NCBI GenBank assembly: GCA_018894105.1
Contig: CM032122.1
Coordinates: forward strand, 32,271,404 to 32,335,403
Direction: 5' to 3'
Length of the DNA: 64,000 bases
Source: Jacaranda mimosifolia
Taxonomy: Eukaryota > Streptophyta > Magnoliopsida > Lamiales > Bignoniaceae
The stretch's first letter is position 1, and every line of letters starts with the position of its first letter. The notes under the pieces are model-generated. The model saw only the letters and a program-made list of their open reading frames with translations, ran no database searches and had not been told where the DNA came from. Position numbers and translations under genes: made by a program. Positions 52,300 through 64,000 of the stretch are shown here, piece after piece.

Positions 52300-52849
52300 T
52301 AAGTTATAATAACATTTAGACTTATTACTTCATTTCATTTGTCAAAACTTACATATTGTCACCATCAAACTCAACTAAAAATAAATGCAAAATGTATCAC
52401 ATGTGTGTTATCTGAATTTTATATTTGTTAATATTTTGAACAAATTTTTGGAGTATCAAAAACATATCCAAGAAGTGTCACGAGCAACATGTATTTCCAA
52501 ATATTGAGAACAACTATAACTTATTGACAATAGACAACATCTGAACTGAATTTATCATTCAACAATACCAAAATCACAAAAGTGCTTAGATTAACTATGT
52601 CACAAATTATATTCATGATCATTAAAACTATCAACTACCTCACACTATTCTAAATTATCCAACCAACTCTAGTTGACTAGTAGAACGTACGACTTTATGC
52701 ATTTCATCCATTGCAATGAAAATGAAAAGGCTTATTACATGCATTTATTTAAAACTGTAAGCATCACTACAGAGTAAAGCATACAGCTAAAACCTATTAA
52801 ACTTGAATAACCAAGACACATTAAAAAATCATAGGCAAAGTGCAATATA

Positions 52850-55598
52850 TCACCAGGGACTATAACTGACATGAACTTGAAGGACATCATTGCCCAGGTC
52901 TTGTTGTTCCTCTTGAATTTTCAATGTTGATTCCCTAGCTAATATGCTGTCACGCACCTCAATCAATTCGAGAGTTGTAATTTCTCCAATTCAGGAGGGA
53001 TCTCCTGTAATCTCCCGCAATCTATAATTTTAAGGTGTTGAAGTTTCGGGAAGTGATTTTTTTCTGCTCGCCAGTAATTGAGTCCAAGGACTCTATTTCT
53101 AGGAATTTCAGCTGGAGAAAGTCCCCTTCTATAGGTTCCCACCTTCTCCCATGAAGGAAAAAACTCTTAGCTTGAGTATTTCTAGGTTAGGCAAGGAACC
53201 CACCACCCTCATGTCTTTCCAAGGTAGTTTGCAATTTTTTAGAGTTAACTTCTTAAGATTCTGTAGAAAGGCAAAGCTATGAAGGAAGGACGCAAGATCT
53301 TTCAAAAACAAGAGAAAAAACAAGATATATAGTGTCTCAAGTTGCCCAAGACTGACGAGATTGTTGAGGCCAAGCTTCTGCCACTTATCCCAGGTGTCAT
53401 ATTCCCTCTTAATGTACTCAACTTTCAATTTTCAAAGGTTCGAAATCATTTCAATGAGCTCATTGGTAAACGTGACATTTATTACCGTCGAGAGTGTTCG
53501 TTGGTTTTCTAGCTTAGCAAAAGGAATGGGCGACAACTGTAGCTTGCCAAAGTTCAAATGCCTTAAATGATATAGTAATGGGATGTTAACTCCTTTGCCA
53601 TATATTCTCCGTGGGGAAACAATCGACGTTTGAAGATTCTGAAGTTTGGATATCGATGGAAGAAGATTCATCATCATGCCATCATCGCCTCCATAAATGG
53701 CGAGGTATCTTAAATGGAACAATTCCAAAATTTCATAAGGAAATGACCTAAACGATATATGTGGAAGATCCAATACTCTGAATAGTTTAGAGCCTATTGC
53801 AAATGATAAAATCTTCCCAACATATTTGGAAAAACAAATAATAGAATGAAAATTTGAGCCACGTGAGCCATGTTTTTCTACTTTTCCAAACCTTGAACGA
53901 CTAGGATGAATATAGAGACGGTGTACCCTCAAGATTTCTGGATATATAAGTATTTTCTTTCATCCAGGATGCAAAGAAATTCTCACGACAAACTCTTTCC
54001 ATGCACAATTCTCTCAAATTGTCATGAATGCTGCAAAATTTCAATTTGCCGTTTAATCTCCGTTTAGTGATCGAAACAAGATTTCTGCTGACAATATCCT
54101 CCAGATACTTCTCTCCTACTTCTTCTAAGCTTTTAGATTCAATTGGCTTTAGAAATTCCTCAGCAACCCATAACTTGATCAGTTTGGAGACTTGAAATTC
54201 ATAATCTTCTAGAAAGCCTCCCATATATGGAAAGCATGGTTTTAGATGATGAGGCAAGTGGCTATAACCAGTGGCGTATTCAGGAATTTAGGTAAGTGGA
54301 GTCAAAATATTAATAAAAATAAATTCAAAATAATTAATATTTAAATGGGGTCAAAATATTATATATCCATCATTTCTATATAAATATATATATATAAAAG
54401 AAAATAGCAAGTGGGGTCAATTGACCCCACATAAAGGGTTGTAAATCCGCCACTGGCTATACCTCAAAGACAATATCTTTGAGAAGTGCTCACCATTTTT
54501 AGTACCAATCGAGGTTACATTTCTTGTAATCTTTTCCCAATCATATTGTGTCTTATTGACCTTGGAGAGAAGTTCTGCAACCACAACAATTGCCAATGGA
54601 AGTCCTCGACAAGTATTTGCAATCAGCCTTTCAATATCCTCCAATTCGATGGGACAAATACTTCTGACGAAATAGATTCCAACTTTTATCTTCATTTAAG
54701 AATTTCATCTCATGAAGAAACCCAAAACTATCAAGATAAACAGTCACATTTGATAGCCTAGTGGATAATATAATCCAACTTCTATTGGAATCATTTGGAA
54801 ATATCCACTTTAGATCATCCCAAACTTTTGTATCCCAAATATCATCCATTATGATGAGATACGTCCTTCCTTTCAGATGTTTGTATATATGTTCTCCTAA
54901 TACATGATTCTCCCCCTCTTCACTTAATTCCTTGTTTATGTTCACAGAACTCAGAATACATAGAAAAATATTTCGCAAGTGATAATCTTGAGACATAGTA
55001 ATCCAAACACGACAATCGAAATGATATGCTATAAGCTTATCATCAAAAATATTTCTAGCCAACGTGGTCTTACCTATACCCCCCATCCCAATAATTGAAA
55101 TGACCTAAAGTTCTGATGAATGTCCACAGAGGTGTTCCTTTATTGTTGTCAGTCGTTCTTCAAATCCCACTATGGTATTTCCACTACTCGATGCTTGTTC
55201 TGATACTCCAGTATCTGCAGAAAAAATATAGTTTAGCTGCAAATCTTCAGTTGTGTGGTTTTTCTTGACGCTCATCACCTCTTCCACAATGGAATCAACT
55301 TCTTCCTTCACCTTCTCCAAGGTACTTTGAAGTTGTTGAGGATTAATCTGATTTGAAATTTGAGACTTAATGATATTATGTGCTTGATATGCTGCGTCTC
55401 TAATTCGGCTTTCCAGAAAATCAGCTGCTTCTTCATCTTCCGGTAAATAATCTCTGAGTGATGTTTGCAAAAGGCTGAACTTTTCATAGAAGGATGCAAT
55501 TTGTTTTTTGTCATGAAGAAGAAAGTCTGGATATTGATCACGATGGATGATGTCCTCGAGCATTTGCACAAGTGAACAAGAGCAGCATAATAAGCCAT
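52850..55598 (-). pseudogene. R1-like CC-NB-LRR pseudogene, paralogue of 31973-34600
   Basis: It starts at 55598 (MAYYAALVH), where a 1-base loss shifts the frame into LVQMLEDIIHRD. A TAG at 55105-55107 sits just before the P-loop (GMGGIGKTTLARNIFDD). RNBS-A (CRVWITMSQDYHL), kinase-2 (LIIMDDIWD), RNBS-B (RSWIILSTR) and GLPL (CRGLPLAIVV) follow, with a frameshift between FRQKYL and PIELEDI. A 187-bp MITE cuts the region before PHHLKPCFPYMGGF. After CSIHD another frameshift follows ISRNLEG, then stops break the LRRs. The C terminus (LGNDVLQVHV) ends with TGA at 52850-52852. Order and sequence match the intact NLR throughout, so it is a local duplicate that has lost function. Confidence 0.92.
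54269..54455. mobile_element. 187-bp hAT MITE inside the NLR pseudogene
   Basis: The terminal repeats are CAGTGGCG at the left and CGCCACTG at the right, with similarity continuing inward (CAGTGGCGTATTCAGGAATT versus inverted CAGTGGCGGATTTACAACCC). The 8-bp TSDs are GCTATAAC and GCTATACC, one mismatch. It lies between the codons for the region before PHHLKPC, and the intact paralogue lacks it. Confidence 0.9.
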
Positions 55599-56339
55599 AG
55601 CTCATATATCTTCTTCCACAGACACGCGCACAGAGAAACAAACACAACCTAGTATAATGTTAGAAGGGCCTTAACAATAGAAACTATTTTTGTTTGTTGA
55701 CTGTTGTAATAACACACAACTTGTAATTTTTAATTACTAGTACAGGCTGGCTATTGATCAGACTGCACAAAAGGACAAGGATTATAATAAGAAATTTTTA
55801 TTTTTTTAATCAACTTGTTATATAGAAACTAGCATAGTAGAGTGACTTATAGAAATTAGTGTAATTTTTAAAATACACAAATTAGGTACAACAGACGCCC
55901 ATCTTTGCATTGAAAATAAGAAAAGGGTTGTACGTACCTAACCATGAAATTCCAGTTTATTATCGTGTGAGCCATTTTCCTTTTGTCTTATTTTCCATTA
56001 TTTTGCTTGGAATTCTGGTCTATTATGTATTATTTCCTTTGCTTTTATGTATCTGATTATATATGCAAATAGGTTGTCAATTTAGATTTAGAGATTAGAT
56101 TATATATTTCAAATGTGAACTTCTTCAGAGGTCTTGCATTGTCCGGGTCGTTTCTGTAGCCAATTGTATATGTTAATGACTTAATTGACAATGATTTGGA
56201 TGATTAAAGTAATTCATTCTTTTATGACTTAAATTTAGAGCAGTTTGTTCAGCAGTGTGCGTTATTTAATTGTATAGAAAATGTTACAATATGCGAATAA
56301 GTTGTTGTTGATTTTGACTTGAAATTTGAGGTAAAATTA
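55599..56339. other. 5' flank of the NLR pseudogene and intergenic DNA
   Basis: 55680-55870 weakly matches the proximal NLR 5' flank (TACAGGCTGGCTATTGATCA, AGACTGCAC). The rest is AT-rich, with no gene. Confidence 0.5.
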
Positions 56340-57170
56340 ATAAGGAATGGAAGAAATGGAGCGAACGGAGCAAAGTGGCCGAAATAGGCTCAAGAACACA
56401 CCCCAGCACGTGTTGGAAGGACGCCGCATGCCGGGGCGTAAGGTAAGGTGCGCCAAGATGTGGACATGGGCGAAAAGGCATGAAAACACGCGGGGACTTT
56501 CTGCCTCGTGTCGATCAACTCATCTCAGGGATAATCAAGGCAGGTGAAGCATCGTCGTCGCCTTTTTTCCTGATTGACAACTTTTTCTGGCCATAGCCGG
56601 CAACAATTGCCAAGAAATACAATATGGTGTATCCTCCACCCAAACGGCCTGCTAGGTAACCAAGGAAGAGTCAAAGCTTGAAGACCTAAACATAAAGTTA
56701 TCATGGATCCTCAGGTTAGAGAACTAATTATATGCACTAGTGTGTCGTGCGCCCCGACGCAAGATTTTTGCGCCCCAGTGTGTAGTGAACAGTAACTTTG
56801 CGCCGGGGCGCAAGTTTTGTGCGCCCCAGTGTGCGGCGTAGGCCCACGGGCCTTGGGCTTCATTTTTGGGTATAAATTTAGCATTTTTTCTTTCAGGAAA
56901 GTTATCACAAACATAACACAAGGGCTTCTTTACTGTTTTTGAGTAGTTCTCTCAAGACGGAGTTTAGAACGAGGGTGTTAAGTGTTTTCGTGAGATTTCT
57001 GGGATTCAAATTTGTACTTGCACTTTGATTTGAGATCAATAAAATTCCTTTTCTTTGTTGGGTGGATTAGGCACATCACCGAACCACGTTAAATCTTATT
57101 GTCATAATTCCATCAAATTACTTTACTGCTATTTCATTATTTTCGCAATAGATCCTCTTGGGTTACAACA
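56340..57170 (+). repeat. 5' LTR region of copia element 2 (left edge uncertain)
   Basis: The right edge is set by ...GGTTACAACA followed, after AAT, by the primer-binding site. A TATA box (GGTATAAATT, about 56868) suits an LTR promoter. The left edge could be TGTTGGAAGG at 56411 or further left; the 3' LTR lies outside the window and would decide. The region has GCGCCCC/GGGGCGC words in direct and inverted arrangement (56749-56833). Confidence 0.55.
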
Positions 57171-57173
57171 AAT

Positions 57174-57185
57174 TGGTATCGGAGC
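57174..57185 (+). other. Primer-binding site of copia element 2
   Basis: TGGTATCGGAGC matches the 3' end complement of initiator tRNA-Met except for one base. It lies three bases after the LTR end and 12 bases before the gag start codon. Confidence 0.85.
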
Positions 57186-57197
57186 AGGTAGGATCAG

Positions 57198-60100
57198 ATG
57201 TCAAGAATGAAGTATGAGGTAGAGAAATTAGATGGGAAGAACGACTTTGGGCTATGGAAGATAAAGGTTCACGCCCTCCTGTGTCAACAAGGTTTACAGA
57301 GAGCATTAAAGGGCAGAGATTCCTTGCCAGAAATGCTAAAGGACGAGTTCATGGCGAAGGCTTATGGTACTCTGGTGTTATCATTGGCGGATAACGTACT
57401 GCGAGATGTCGCCATGGAAAATATGCCAGCAAATTTATGAAAGAAGCTAGAGAGTTTATACATGACGAAGTCCCTGACAAATCGACTGTATTTGAAACAG
57501 CGTTACATACATTGAGGATAAAGAAAGGTACATCTATCACTCAACATATTGATTTTTTCAATAAAGTGATTCTAGATCTCGCTAATATAAGATGTCAAAA
57601 TTGATGATGAGGATCAAGCTTTAAGTCTCTTGTGTTCTCTGCCAAAATCTTTTGAGCACTTGTTACTACTTTGCTATATATGAGAGATACGATTTTATTG
57701 GAGGATGTGAAGGCCTCATTGAATTCCAACGAGTTGAGAAAACATGTCCTGGGCAGCAACGATGGTGAAAGTGGGGAAAGATTGGTAGCGAAAATGAGAC
57801 CAAGAGAAAGGGAAATGAGTAGAGGCCGATCGAAGTCCCGAACCAAGCTTAGAAATGGTGACAAGTGTTTTAGGTGCGGTGGAAAGGGGCATTGGAAATG
57901 GAATTGTTCGGAACGAGGAAAGGCAAAGGATGCAGGTGAAACTTCTAATTAGAAACGAGATGATGTCACAGGAATTGTTGAGGATGAGTTTGATGGTGGG
58001 ATTGTTCTCAATGTTGCCGAAACTTTACTAAGCTCTGAATGGATTTTGGATAGTGGATGTTCCTACCACATGTGCCCAAGAGAAGATTGGTTTACCACAT
58101 ACCTTAAATACGATGGTGGTAAGGTGCTTATGGGAAACGATACTTCTTGCAGGGTTGTAGGAATTGGCTCAGTTTGTATCAGAATACATGATGGGATAGT
58201 AAGGACCCTAACAGATGTGCGTCATGTTCCAGATCTGAAGAAAAATCTAATATCGCTGGGTACTCTGGATAAGAATGATAGTGAGTACAGAGCTCGAGAT
58301 GGAGTTCTGAGGGCTTCCAAAGGCGCATTGCTTATCATGAAGGGAGAAAAGCGGAACGGCCTTTACATATTGCAGGGAAACATAATTTCTGGTACTGCAG
58401 CGGTTTCTTCATCAGTCAATGATACTATGAGACTATGGCATATGCGGCTTGGGCATATGAGTGAGGGGAATGTCAAAACAGAGCAAACAAGGTTTGCTTC
58501 GCGGAGAGAAGCCTGGAGAACTAGATTTCCTGCGAGCAGTGTGTGCTGGACAAGCAACATAGGGTGAAATTCGGCACTACAGTTCACAGGACCAAAGGTA
58601 CCTTGGATTACATTCACTCAAATCTTTGGGGACCTTCACGTTCCTTCAAAGGGTGGTGCAAGGTATATGCTGACATTCATAGATGATTTCTCACAGAGAG
58701 TATGGGTGTGCATGCTGAAGCATAAAGATGAGGTGTTTGTCAACTTCAAGCAATAGAAGACCTTAATTAAGAAGCAGATAGGAAAGGAGATCAAGCGTTT
58801 GAGAACTGACAACGGATTGGAGTTCTGCAACAAGGAATTTCAGGAATTATGCGACAAGGAAGGAATTGTGAGGCATCGCACAGTTGTACCACAGCAGAAT
58901 GGAGTTGCAAAATGAATGAGCATGAGTATCTTGGAAACAACATGCTCTTTAACGTCGAATTGTCCAAGGATTTTTGGGCAGAAGCGATTAACATTGCGTG
59001 TTATTTGGTGAATAGGTCACCATCAACTGCTTTGGACTGCAAAACACCAATGGAAGTTTGGTCCGGATCTCCTGCTGAACTAAGAGTATTTGGGTGTCTA
59101 GCCTATGCTCATGTTCGGGATGGAAAGCTTGAGCTAAGGGCTAGGAAGTGTATATTTCTAAGCTATGCAGATGGAGTCAAAGGTTATCATTTGTGGTCTA
59201 ATGATAACAAGGGCTCCAAGATAATTGTCAGCATGGACGTGACATTCAATGAGTCTGCAATAATGAAGAAGGTGGAGCAATAGGAAAGCGGTCAACAGGG
59301 CGTTAAGGAGAAGGTGGAGATTCATATTGATCCTCCACAAGTTTCAAAGGGGAAACAGAAGGTGGTAGATGAAGCTAGTGAGAACACATTACCACCTAAT
59401 AAACAGCAGAAAAATGAATCACTACAAAATTATTGCTTGGCTCGCGATAGGGAGAGGAGGCAGATCAAACCACCACAGCGATTTGGTTACTCATATCTGG
59501 TAGCTTATATTTTGAGTTCAGCTAAGGAGTTTATAGGAGATGATCCAGTCTCATACAAAGAGGCAATTTTCAGGCCAGATTCTGGTAAATGGGTTGCAGC
59601 TATGAGTGAAAAGATGGAGTCTCTACACAAAAATAGCACATGGGAACTGGTTGATGTACCCAAAGGGCAGAAGATTGTAGGTTGCAAATGGATCTACAAG
59701 AAGAAGAAAGGGATTCCCGGTGTTGAAGATGCTAGATACAAGGCACGATTGGTTGCTAAGGGTTTTACTCAGAGAAAGGGAGTTGACTTTCATGAAGTAT
59801 TCTCCCCAGTTGTAAAACATACTTCCATTCGTCTTTTACTTGCCATGGTTGCTCCGTTTGATATGGAGCTAGAGCAGATGGATGTGAAAACAACGTTTCT
59901 ACATGGTGAGTTGGAAGAACAAATCTAAATGAGTCAACCAGAAGGATTCATTGTTCCCAAGAAACAAAATCAAGCATATCTTTTGAAGAGGTCATTATAT
60001 GGCCTGAAGCAGTCTCCCAGGCAGTGGTATAAAAGGTTCGATGCTTTTATTACCAAAATAGGATATACTAAAAGCAAGTTTGATTGTTGTATATTACAAA

Positions 60101-60277
60101 ATTTATAGTGATAGCCTTCTTGTATATTTGTTGTTGTACGTTGATGATATGTTAATTGCCTCTAGAAACATATCTACAATCAACCAATTAAAAACTTAGT
60201 TAAGTGAAGAATTTGAGATGAAGGATTTGGGCGATACAAAGAAGATATTGGGCATGGAGATCATCCGGGACAGACAT
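57198..60277 (+). pseudogene. Ty1-copia (Tork/TNT1-like) gag-pol, first part
   Basis: Gag starts at 57198 (MSRMKYEVEKLDGKNDFGLW) and is shifted by TGA near 57438 and several indels to about 57670. Then come the zinc knuckle CFRCGGKGHWKWNC (intact), a protease with DSG intact (WILDSGCSYHMCP), the GAG-pre-integrase block (LWHMRLGHM), integrase pieces (RTDNGLEFCNKEF, VVPQQNGVAK) with stops near 58755 and 58912, and reverse transcriptase (MDVKTTFLHGELEEQI, then stop at 59926; SLYGLKQSPRQWY; LLLYVDDMLIAS near 60130). The frame reads LGMEIIRDRH when the solo LTR interrupts it at 60277, and it continues at 63105. It is less decayed than copia element 1 but not functional. Confidence 0.9.
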
Positions 60278-63104
60278 TGTAACGACCCCGAAATTTTATA
60301 TATTTGTTAAATTATTATAAATTATTTTATCAGTTAATTTTAATTATTCTATTAGAATTTTGAATTGTTTATTCGTGATAAAATTATATAAGATTCAATT
60401 GATATTTTACAAGATTTTTGAGATCGAAAATGCATCCTTTTTCTTCGTTCTTCTTCATTTTTCTCATCATTTTCTTCTTCTTTCCTCCCTCACAACCGAG
60501 ACCACCACTACCACTGGAGAGTTTTCCTTCAACCAACCACCACCCCAAATCATTTCCCCACACCATCGAGACCTCATCTCCACCATTAGCGGCGGCGGCA
60601 GCTAACCGGAGGCACGACGGAGAGAGAGACCGAAAGTAGGAGCAAGTGGGTCTCTCAATTTAGGGCGTCAAACTGAGAAAAGGAAGAGTGTTTCAGCTAG
60701 CCCTCAATGAGGTGAACACTATGGTATAGTTGCATGGCGGAGATACGCGGTGGAGACGGCGAAAAAAGGCGGCGGAGCTATTGACTGTGACCACTTCGAG
60801 CTGCATTTTGACGGGGTTTTCGGCATCCAAATCAAAAACCGAGGGTACCATTGGAAATATCTTGGCGAGAGGATTCTATCGGTGGTGTTATCTTAATTTT
60901 CAGGCGACGGACGGCGGTGAACGGAGTTGAATAGTGGCGGCGGAGCAAGGTGGTTTTTGGGGTTGTTTTGGTGTTTTCCGTCAAATAGGAGCGGTATAAC
61001 TAAAAACTAACCGAAGATTATTGTTCAGGAGGGTGTAAGGAAGAGAACAGTGTAAAGTGTCCATATTTAGGAGGCGGCGGACAGCAGACGGCGACGGCGG
61101 CGCTCCGGCGACTTGGGGGCAGAATTTTCTCCTCGTTCCAACAGTCGTGATGGTATAGTCCATTTTCGAATCCGGGCATTAGTTAGTGAGTTATGAATTT
61201 TGTTAGGTTTTGATAATTATATTTTTATGTATTATATATATTCATGCAAGGTTTATGTATGAGTTAGGATGATAAGTGATTTCATTATGGACTTTAGGTG
61301 GTGTTATTATATGATTATGTATTATATATATGTATAGGAATTTTTAGATTTTGATGGCATATTAATAATTTTGAAGATAATTGTTAGATTAAGCATGGAA
61401 TATTATGTAGTTAGAGGTTGAATTGAGTTATATAAGATTTTGTAAGATTTAATTAGTGACATTTTGTGGGTTTGAGTTAATTATAGATTAATATAAAATA
61501 GGAATTTAAGATTTTAAATCTTAAATTGTTAATAGTTGATAAGATTAAGTTAGTTTGATTGATTTATATAAATTTGGATTTAAATAATATTTATTTGGTG
61601 ATTTTGGGAAATATTAAGTTTCGATAATGAATAAGGTTAGTAGAATCGATCGAACTGTAATTATGAATTATTTTGTGAATTAGGTGACAGAGATTTGGCC
61701 GGTGACGAGCAATAGCTATATATCTGACTGACTGGGTATAAGGTGAGGATCTATCCCTCTTAGTACTTGCTATACCTATGAGGTTCTGCCAATTTGGCAC
61801 CCTATTGAGCTATCTGTTATTGAAATTAACCCCTGTGTGGGTTTACAGTTTCTGTAGGTTACTCAGAACCGTGTTTGGTTTCTGTTGGTTATTTGATTCT
61901 GTTCTGAATACCCCTGTGAGGGTTATATCTGTTCTGTATCTGTTTCTGTCTGTTCTGGCGCCCAGAATTTTTTCTGTTATCAGTTCTGATCTGCTTGGTA
62001 TCTGTTGCCTTGTCAGCATTTCTGTTATCTGATATGTATTTTGGCCATGCTGGCATATCTGTATATGTTACTGTTATCTGTTGCTTGAACGGCATTGTTT
62101 CTGTCTGCTATGATCTGTTCTGTCTGAAACCGGCAATGTGCTAGGGACTTCCCCTGGGCATCTGCATAAGCGGTTAATTCGGTTATTTGTATGGTGATTA
62201 TGAGGCCAAGGGCTGATCCGAGCGATATGTTTGGTTATGTGAGGCACGCAAGGGACTCCCCCTTGGTGTCAACGATACGCAAGGGACTCTCCCCCTTGGT
62301 GTCAACGGTACGCTAGGGACTCCCCCTAGGTGTCGACGGTACGCTAGGGACTCCCCCTGGGTATCGATGGTATCCTAGGGACTTCCCCTAGGCATCGGCG
62401 GTGCGCTATACAATTCGTATGGGCATCTGCCATATACCAAGCTGTTACGCTTCGGTGATATATTTGTCTGGTATAAGGTGAATCGGCAATGCATGTCTTA
62501 GACTATCCTTTGAGTACATATGCTTTAGGTTTGATCTGTCTGATTGTTTCTGTTTGTCTGACATCTGATCTTGGAGCAATAAGGCAGGAGAGTTTCCTGT
62601 TTGCTTATCAGTACTATCTATTTCTGTATCAGTTTGATTTGTTCGTTTGTATTATGATTTTTCGAGTCGAATCATCCTCGATAAATCCTTTCTGCATTCC
62701 TCACTAAGTCTTTGGACTTACCTCCCTGTATTCTATGATATCAAACATGGAAGAGATGGTTCGAGATGGATCTGGGAAGAAATGTATTCGATTTCCTTTT
62801 GAAGATTGTACAGAAAATAAGTTATGATGTATTGTATTCGAAATGAAACCTTAGAGATGTTGTGATAGGTATGATTGTAGTTATAAGGCTTTAATGTGTT
62901 ATATCGTAAGGTATTAATATTATGAAGTTTAGTAGGTGTTTACTTTGAAAATTGTGGTTTAGAACTGATGGATGAGATTGAATGTCATTTTAGAATATGT
63001 GTGAAATAGACTTATGGGCCTTTTGTTAGATTGCGACTCTGATATTTAAGATTGAATCTGTGTGGTGCCTTGACTGAGGTGTCATCCTGAGGAAGGGTGC
63101 TACA
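60278..63104 (+). mobile_element. Solo LTR of a gypsy element, 2.83 kb, inside copia element 2
   Basis: It starts TGTAACGACC and ends GGGTGCTACA, with a perfect 5-bp TSD GACAT (60273-60277 and 63105-63109). No internal gag-pol, primer-binding site or polypurine tract is present. Blocks match, in inverse orientation, the full LTR of the gypsy element at 40105-42775 (ACTAAGTCTTTGGACTTACC; TTCTGCCAATTTGGCAC; the CATCCTGAGG..GGGTGCTACA end). It therefore marks a second insertion of the same family, reduced by LTR-LTR recombination. Pro-rich and signal-like short ORFs inside it (for example 60418-60639) are not genes. Confidence 0.92.
62240..62410 (+). repeat. Tandem GGGACTCCCCC repeat within the solo LTR
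   Basis: A unit of about 32-36 bases, ACGCTAGGGACTCCCCCTxG followed by GTGTC(G/A)ACGGT, repeats about five times with substitutions. The first copies have ACGCAAGGGACT, the last CGCTATACAATTC. I did not see it expanded in the gypsy LTR at 40105-42775. Confidence 0.8.
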
Positions 63105-63942
63105 GACATGCAGGATTGTTGTACTTGTCTCAACAACAATACATTGAAAAAGTACTTGAGTGATTTGGAATGGATAAGTCCAAGCCAGTTAGTACGCCAC
63201 TTGCAGCTCATTTCAGGCTCTCATCAGATCTATCACCGAGTACTAAGGAGGAGGTGGAACACATGTCAAATGTGCCATATGCTAATGTAGTGGGTAGCCT
63301 GATGTACGCCATGGTGTGCACTAGGCCATATATTTCACATGCAGTCAGTGTTGTGAGCAGGTATATGCACAAGCCAGGAAAGACTCATTAGCAGGCTGTG
63401 AAATAGATCATGAGGTATCTGAGAGGCTCTGCAGATAGATGTTTGAGGTATAGTCAATTGAATTCTACTACTATAATTATTGGCTACGTGGATGCGGATT
63501 TTGCAGGAGATTGGATAGCAGAAGGTCCATGACGGGCTATGTGTTTTGTGTATCAAGTTGTACAGTTAGCTGGAAGGCAACTTTGCAGTCATCAGTTGCA
63601 TTGTCCACAAAAGAATATGAGTACATGGCTTTGGCTGAAGGCGTCAAGGAAGGCATTTGGCTAAAGGGGCTGATCGATGATATGGATATGACTTCTGAGA
63701 TCACTAAGGTATTTTGTGACAGTCAGAGTTCCATACACTTGTCAAAGAATCAAGCATTTCATGAGAGAACAAAGCACATAGACGTGAGGTATCACTTTGT
63801 TCGGGATATGGTGTCTCAAGGAGTCATGTTGGTTGATAAACTTGGGAGTAAGGATAATCCGATAGACATGTTGACTAAGGTTGTTCCAGGAATCAAATTC
63901 GAGCATTGCTTAGATTTGGTTAATGTTTGCAGACTCAGATAA
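63105..63942 (+). pseudogene. Ty1-copia gag-pol, second part (RT end and RNase H)
   Basis: After the solo LTR the frame resumes with AGLLYL(S) and QQQYIEKVL, then GMDKSKPVSTPLAAHF, YANVVGSLMYAMVCTRPYIS, and RNase H (GYVDADFAGD, then SMTGYVFCVSSCTVSWKATL, STKEYEYMALAEGVKEGIWL, KHIDVRYHFVRD). It ends at TAA near 63942 after GIKFEHCLDLVNVCRLR. A stop (KTH*) at 63391, another at about 63404, and a frameshift near 63510 interrupt it. The downstream GGCAGTGACAAAGAAGATG leads to AAGGTGGA at the window edge, probably the polypurine tract, so the 3' LTR begins just outside. Confidence 0.88.
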
Positions 63943-64000
63943 CAGGCCCTATTAGGGGCAGTGACAAAGAAGATGAATGGGAATTTCAAGTCAAGGTGGA

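Noticed and set aside
60418..60639. ORF beginning with a hydrophobic, signal-peptide-like stretch followed by Pro/Ser-rich sequence
   Set aside because: It lies wholly inside the solo LTR, is short, and has no conserved domain; it is a chance frame in the LTR.

Overview
This is a plant nuclear window. It is AT-rich, its genes carry introns with GT-AG (and one GC-AG) borders, and most of its length is transposable-element debris. The host is most likely an asterid eudicot, perhaps Lamiales. That is an inference from the R1-like CC-NB-LRR genes, whose N terminus begins MAYYAALVSL, and is not proven. I see no bacterial operons, CRISPR arrays, rRNA or tRNA genes.

Layout. 1-3.3 kb: a decayed Mutator-like (MULE) transposase on +, convergent with a small GRF-zinc-finger/membrane-anchor gene on -. 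3.9 kb: a Helitron-like 3' end. 6.4-9.5 kb: a chimeric cluster of captured host exons on -, from a ribosome recycling factor and a P4-ATPase flippase, both broken. 12.0-15.6 kb: a decayed, truncated Ty1-copia element. 18.5-18.8 kb: a diverged histone H4 pseudogene. 24.0-29.3 kb: an apparently intact ten-exon subtilisin-like protease gene (739 aa), the best-preserved spliced gene here. 30.4-55.9 kb: a local R1-like NLR cluster. It holds one intact single-exon gene (31973-34600, -), one pseudogene (52850-55598, -), an orphan 5' flank at 48.45-49.16 kb and an orphan 3' flank at about 50.9 kb. 56.3-64 kb: a second Ty1-copia element that runs off the right edge.

Nesting. The 5' flank of the intact NLR gene holds a long-TIR MULE-like element (35008-43131). 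That element was itself entered by a Ty3-gypsy LTR retrotransposon (35934-42775, perfect 5-bp TSD TTAAT). The paralogous flank at 48.45-49.16 kb lacks both, so it serves as an empty site. The same gypsy family left a 2.83-kb solo LTR (60278-63104, TSD GACAT) inside the reverse-transcriptase/RNase H region of the second copia element. Two Tourist-like MITEs lie in the 3' flank of the intact NLR; the first has an empty site in the paralogous flanks. A 187-bp hAT MITE splits the NLR pseudogene, and two larger hAT-like elements with GGGTTGGG-rich ends lie at 44.1-46.2 kb.

Function. Only three loci look able to make a host-type protein: the subtilase (secreted protease), the intact NLR (intracellular immune receptor), and possibly the GRF-zinc-finger protein. 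I did not find a clearly undescribed biological system. The most unusual items are the two-gene captured exon cluster, the nested insertions readable against paralogous empty sites, the GC donor of subtilase intron 1, and the histone H4 relic.
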